A stretch of 64,000 nucleotides of DNA from an uncultured Bacteroides sp. (GTDB lineage: Bacteria; Bacteroidota; Bacteroidia; Bacteroidales; Bacteroidaceae): contig NZ_CALDPF010000033.1 in assembly GCF_937912035.1 (NCBI RefSeq), forward strand, positions 22,642-86,641. The letters are read 5' to 3'. The translations under genes were made by a program, and so were the position numbers. This document shows positions 60,105 through 64,000 of this stretch, piece by piece. Within the stretch, counting starts at the first letter, position 1; every line of letters starts with the position of its first letter. Below the pieces are notes generated by a model. That model saw nothing but the letters and a program-made list of their open reading frames with translations, had not been told where the DNA came from and did no database searches.

Positions 60105-62810
60105 ATGAAAAGTGTAAGATTAGTAGGAATAGTATTGCTGGCAGCAATGCCATTCCTGACAATGAAAGCGCAGAAAGCCATGACTCCGCAAGATTTGCAG
60201 GACTGGAAGCGCATTACTACTCGTACCATTTCCAATGATGGACAATGGGCGGCAGCTATGTTTACTCCGTGGAAGGGAGATTCGGAAGTACAACTTTTGT
60301 CGGTAGATGGTAAGGCGGTATATACCTATTCTCCGGCTTCGGAGGTGAAGTTCTCGTCATCGGCTGCTTATGCGTTGGTAAAGAAAGTACCGGCCGATGC
60401 TTTGGTGGACGAATTGAAGTTGAAGAAAACCAAGAAGGATAAGATGCCGATGGATGAACTTATCATCCGTAACTTGAAGAACGGTACCGAATGGACCATT
60501 GACTCGTTGAAAGGATATAAATTGGCAGAAGAAGGGGAGTGGTTGGCTTACCAACGTACCCGCAAGGATTCTTCGTTGGTGGTTGTTTCTTTAGACGGCA
60601 CTCAGAAAGTGTTGCTTCCTTCGGCTTCGGTTTACGGATTTGCTAAGGAAAAGGCGGCTCTCTATTTCGTGACCACGGAAGACAAAGATGGCAAGAAGCC
60701 GGGTATGTATGTTTGGACTCCGGAAGCGACTCAACCCGTATTGGTCAAAGAAGGTAAGGGGGTGTTTGTGCAACCTACTTTTGATAAGACAGGTAGCAAG
60801 TTGGCTTTCCTCTATACCGATGACAAGAAGCAAAAGGACTACACCATGGCTTTGTGGATGTCAGAAAATGCTGGTGAAGCTCGTGAATTGGTCAGTCCTA
60901 CAACTGCTGGTTTGCCAGAAGGTTGGGTCGTAAGTCCGAACCAACGTTTGAGTTTCTCGGACGATGCTACCCGTTTGTTCCTGGGTACAGCTCCGGCTCC
61001 ATTGCGTAAGGATTCTACCGTCTTGGATGCTAACCGTCCGAACGTTCAAGTATGGAATTGGGACGAACCGGTACAATACACCGTTCAGCACTTCAATGTA
61101 AAGCGTGACTTGAAGAAGAGTTATGCAGCCGTTTATCAATTGAACGATCAGAAACTGGTACAGATTGCCGATGTGGAATTGCCGGATGCACAATTGCCAG
61201 TGAAGGGCATGGGCGATTGGGCCATCGTTTCTACTTCGAAACCATACTCGCTCTCTTCTATGTGGGAAGGCCGTACCCGTTCCGATTATTATAAGGTATC
61301 CTTGTCCACTGGTGAGCGTACATTGATTGCAAAAGCCGATTATGCAGGCTATCGCTTATCACCAGCTGGTAAGTATGTCGGAACCTACAATGCGACAGAC
61401 AGCTGTTGGTATACCATCAACTTGGCAGACAATCGTAAGATTCGGTTGACTACTCCGCAGACATTCCCGGCTTGGGATGAAGACAATGACGTGCCTAACT
61501 ATCCGTCGCCTCACGGCATGGCTGGTTGGACCAAGGATGATGGAGCCTTGTTGATCTACGACCGTTACGATATCTGGTCGTTCGATCCGGAAGGTAAGAA
61601 GGCACCGGTGAAACTCACCAAAGACGGTCGTCAAAAGCAAGTGACTTACCGCCGTATTGTCCTCGACAGAGAACAAGTAGATATTGATTTGAAACAACCG
61701 ATGTTGCTGACCGGTTTCAATGAAGTGGACAAGAGTACCGGTATCTATCGTGCCCGTTTGGTGGCTCCTTCAACTCCGGCTTTGTTGGCAGGAGGTGCTT
61801 TCAATTATGGCAATGTCATGAAGGCTAAGAATGACGATAAGTATATTTATAGCCGTGAGAACTTCGAAGTCTTTCCAGATGTATGGTCAACCGATGGCAA
61901 CTTCAAGAAAAGTGTTCAGTTGACACAAGGTATCCGTCAGCAGGATGCATTCATTTGGGGTACTACTGAATTGATTTCTTGGATTTCATTGGACGGAAAG
62001 AAGATAGAAGGCGTCATCTACAAGCCGGCTAACTTCGATCCGAACAAGAAATATCCGATGATTGTGAACTTCTACGAACGCAATGCAGAAACTTTGAATG
62101 AATACCGTATGCCGGAACCTCATCGTTCTACCATTGACTATCGTATGTATTTGAGCAATGGTTACATTGTCTTCAATCCGGACAATCGCTATCGCGATGG
62201 ATATCCGGGCGAAAGTTGCTACAATTGTGTGATGCCAGGTATTCAGGCAGTGCTTTCCCGTGGTTATGTAGATGAAAAGCGCATCGGTGCACAAGGACAT
62301 AGTTGGGGCGGCTATCAAGTAGCCTATTTGGCGACTCGTACCCGTTTGTTTGCAGCTATCGAATCGGGTGCTCCGGTGGTGAACATGTTCAGTGCTTATG
62401 GTGGTATCCGTTGGGGCTCTGGTTTAGCACGTTCTTTCCAGTATGAACATACACAAAGCCGTTTGGGTGCTACTCCGTGGACTGATCCACGCCGTTACTA
62501 CGAAAATTCTCCATTGTTCTTGATGGATAAGGTGGAAACTCCGATTCTGATTATGCACAACGACCAGGACGGTCATGTGCCATGGTATCAAGGTATCGAG
62601 TATTTCGTAGCCTTGAAGCGTTTGGGCAAGCCGGCATGGATGCTGAACTATACAGGTGAGCCACATTGGCCGACCAAGACTCCGAACAAGCTCGACTTCC
62701 AAATTCGCATGAAGCAGTTCTTCGACCATTTCTTGAAGGGAGAACCGATGCCGAAATGGATGAAAGAAGGGGTGCCGGCGGTGAAGCAGCCATACGAATT
62801 AGGCTATTAA
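60105..62810 (+). CDS. S9 family prolyl oligopeptidase-like serine peptidase
   Basis: This 901-residue exported protein (signal peptide about 1-22) has an N-terminal beta-propeller-like region (about 40-600) and a C-terminal alpha/beta-hydrolase domain. The catalytic triad is visible: Ser733 in QGHSWGGYQ, Asp822 in NDQDGHVPW and His854 in EPHWPTKTP. It resembles acylaminoacyl or dipeptidyl peptidases of S9 in Bacteroidetes and probably acts in the periplasm. The substrate and exact subfamily are not settled. It has its own promoter; I saw no clear terminator behind it. Confidence 0.9.
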   Translation: MKSVRLVGIVLLAAMPFLTMKAQKAMTPQDLQDWKRITTRTISNDGQWAAAMFTPWKGDSEVQLLSVDGKAVYTYSPASEVKFSSSAAYALVKKVPADALVDELKLKKTKKDKMPMDELIIRNLKNGTEWTIDSLKGYKLAEEGEWLAYQRTRKDSSLVVVSLDGTQKVLLPSASVYGFAKEKAALYFVTTEDKDGKKPGMYVWTPEATQPVLVKEGKGVFVQPTFDKTGSKLAFLYTDDKKQKDYTMALWMSENAGEARELVSPTTAGLPEGWVVSPNQRLSFSDDATRLFLGTAPAPLRKDSTVLDANRPNVQVWNWDEPVQYTVQHFNVKRDLKKSYAAVYQLNDQKLVQIADVELPDAQLPVKGMGDWAIVSTSKPYSLSSMWEGRTRSDYYKVSLSTGERTLIAKADYAGYRLSPAGKYVGTYNATDSCWYTINLADNRKIRLTTPQTFPAWDEDNDVPNYPSPHGMAGWTKDDGALLIYDRYDIWSFDPEGKKAPVKLTKDGRQKQVTYRRIVLDREQVDIDLKQPMLLTGFNEVDKSTGIYRARLVAPSTPALLAGGAFNYGNVMKAKNDDKYIYSRENFEVFPDVWSTDGNFKKSVQLTQGIRQQDAFIWGTTELISWISLDGKKIEGVIYKPANFDPNKKYPMIVNFYERNAETLNEYRMPEPHRSTIDYRMYLSNGYIVFNPDNRYRDGYPGESCYNCVMPGIQAVLSRGYVDEKRIGAQGHSWGGYQVAYLATRTRLFAAIESGAPVVNMFSAYGGIRWGSGLARSFQYEHTQSRLGATPWTDPRRYYENSPLFLMDKVETPILIMHNDQDGHVPWYQGIEYFVALKRLGKPAWMLNYTGEPHWPTKTPNKLDFQIRMKQFFDHFLKGEPMPKWMKEGVPAVKQPYELGY

Positions 62811-62925
62811 GACAAATAAAGGGGTTTTTGCAAAGTGTAAATAGCATATTTGTTATACAAATTTAAATATTTCGTTAACAAGGAAATATTTTACCAATAA
62901 CTTCGTTTGTTTTAAAATAAAATAC

Positions 62926-62933
62926 TATTTTTG
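62926..62933 (+). promoter_or_regulatory. Promoter -7 box for pckA
   Basis: TATTTTTG is a full consensus match, giving a leader of about 92 bases to the pckA start. A TTTG at 62906-62909 is closer than the usual spacing. Confidence 0.5.
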
Positions 62934-62943
62934 TAACGCCTTG

Positions 62944-62971
62944 AACAAGGTAAAGGCTTATTTGCCTTGTT
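62944..62971 (+). promoter_or_regulatory. Stem-loop at the 5' end of the pckA leader
   Basis: AACAAGGTAAA (62944-62954) pairs with TTTGCCTTGTT (62961-62971) over a 6-base loop, with one G-T pair. It starts about five bases after the predicted transcription start and is about 60 bases from the start codon. No T run follows. Confidence 0.55.
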
Positions 62972-63030
62972 TAGGGTGTTTGAAAGAGGAAAAATAAAAA
63001 CAATTATAACCCAATTAATCATTTATCAAA

Positions 63031-64000
63031 ATGGCAAATTTAGATTTAAGCAAGTACGGTATTACCGGTGCTGTGGAAGTACTCCACAACCCTTCTTACG
63101 AAGTATTGTTCGCTGAAGAAACAAAGGCTGGTTTGGAAGGTTTTGAAGTAGGTCAGGAAACTGAACTTGGTGCTGTTAATGTAATGACTGGTATCTATAC
63201 AGGTCGTTCTCCTAAAGATAAGTTCTTCGTGTACAACGAAGCTAGCAAGGACACTGTATGGTGGACTTCTGAAGAATATAAGAACGACAACAAGCCATGT
63301 TCTGAAGAAGCTTGGGCTGATTTGAAGGCTAAGGCTGTTAAGCAGTTGAGCGGCAAGAAGTTGTTCGTAGTTGATACTTTCTGTGGTGCGAACGAAGCAA
63401 CTCGTTTGAAGGTACGTTTCATCATGGAAGTAGCATGGCAGGCACACTTCGTGACTAACATGTTCATCCGTCCGACAGCTGAAGAATTGGAAGCTTATGG
63501 TGAACCTGATTTCGTTTGCTTCAACGCTTCTAAGGCTAAGGTTGACAACTATCAGGAATTGGGCTTGAACTCAGAAACTGCAACTGTGTTCAACTTGAAG
63601 ACTAACGAACAAGTTATTTTGAATACTTGGTACGGTGGTGAAATGAAGAAGGGTATGTTCTCTATCATGAACTACTTGAACCCATTGAAGGGTATCGCTT
63701 CTATGCACTGTTCTGCTAATACAAACATGGAAGGTACTGACTCTGCTATCTTCTTCGGTTTGTCTGGTACAGGTAAGACTACTTTGTCTACAGATCCTAA
63801 GCGTTTGTTGATCGGTGACGACGAACACGGTTGGGACGAAGAAGGTGTATTCAACTACGAAGGTGGTTGCTACGCTAAGGTTATCAACTTGGATAAGGAA
63901 TCAGAACCAGATATCTACAAGGCTATCCGTCGCAACGCTTTGTTGGAAAACGTTACAGTTGATGCAGAAGGTAAGATTAACTTCGCTGATAAGAGCGTAA
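63031..64000 (+). CDS. pckA: Phosphoenolpyruvate carboxykinase (ATP), 3'-truncated
   Basis: The first 323 codons of ATP-dependent PEP carboxykinase are present and the frame runs open to the window edge. The protein begins MANLDLSKYGI. It has GIYTGRSPKDKFFV, the family's substrate-binding segment near residue 54, and FVVDTFCGA. The P-loop GLSGTGKTTLSTD near residue 246 is followed by GDDEHGW. The enzyme interconverts oxaloacetate and PEP; in Bacteroides it fixes CO2 on the way to fumarate and succinate. Codon bias is very strong (GGT, AAG, TTG), as in the frd genes. Confidence 0.96.
   Translation, partial: MANLDLSKYGITGAVEVLHNPSYEVLFAEETKAGLEGFEVGQETELGAVNVMTGIYTGRSPKDKFFVYNEASKDTVWWTSEEYKNDNKPCSEEAWADLKAKAVKQLSGKKLFVVDTFCGANEATRLKVRFIMEVAWQAHFVTNMFIRPTAEELEAYGEPDFVCFNASKAKVDNYQELGLNSETATVFNLKTNEQVILNTWYGGEMKKGMFSIMNYLNPLKGIASMHCSANTNMEGTDSAIFFGLSGTGKTTLSTDPKRLLIGDDEHGWDEEGVFNYEGGCYAKVINLDKESEPDIYKAIRRNALLENVTVDAEGKINFADKSV

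Noticed and set aside
1..64000. CRISPR array, insertion sequence, phage or integrated element
   Set aside because: No regularly spaced repeats, transposase, integrase or phage genes were found.

Overview
The window is a chromosomal segment of a Bacteroidales bacterium, most likely a gut Bacteroides or Phocaeicola. The evidence is a SusC/SusD pair, a hybrid two-component regulator, a fused SecDF, an frdCAB operon, and repeated promoter cores of the TAnnTTTG type (with TTG or TTTG about 19-20 bases upstream) in place of sigma70 boxes. I cannot name the species from sequence alone. No integrase, transposase, phage gene, rRNA or CRISPR array was seen. There is one tRNA gene (Arg, CCT).

Layout. 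1-3.3 kb: end of a fumarate reductase/succinate dehydrogenase operon. 3.3-11.2 kb: housekeeping genes (dprA, a hotdog thioesterase, a dihydrouridine synthase, a DUF2851 gene, and dapB followed by two signal peptidase I homologues and a WbqC-like gene). The second signal peptidase homologue has lost both catalytic residues. 11.2-45.1 kb: a large polysaccharide utilisation locus (PUL) that looks AT-richer than its flanks. 45.2-51 kb: a 2-hydroxyacid dehydrogenase-like gene lacking its usual catalytic residues, two rhomboids, a membrane-bound endonuclease/exonuclease/phosphatase family protein and an M3 peptidase. 51.5-64 kb: highly expressed core genes (secDF, tdh-kbl, korAB, an S9 peptidase, the start of pckA).

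The most interesting region is 12.3-19.8 kb. One tight operon encodes a rhamnose mutarotase-like protein, a corrinoid protein, a zinc-site MtaA/MtbA-like methyltransferase, a stand-alone MetH-type activation domain, a RhaT-like sugar/proton symporter, a second UroD-fold methyltransferase and a GH95 glycosidase. It is divergent from an AraC regulator and followed by an HTCS, GH106, SusC/SusD, a small lipoprotein, GH88, a two-lyase fusion protein, GH43, a DUF5703/GH95-like protein, an SGNH esterase and GH116. My reading is that the locus degrades a uronate-containing glycan carrying rhamnose, fucose or related deoxysugars, and xylose, some of which are O-methylated. The operon would import an O-methylated sugar and remove its methyl ether by cobalamin chemistry. 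The components are visible in the sequence; the substrate and methyl acceptor are inference.

Other leads include a possible small RNA after frdB, a promoter embedded in the secDF terminator, a 5' hairpin on the pckA leader, and TATTGCA-type motifs upstream of three PUL transcription units.
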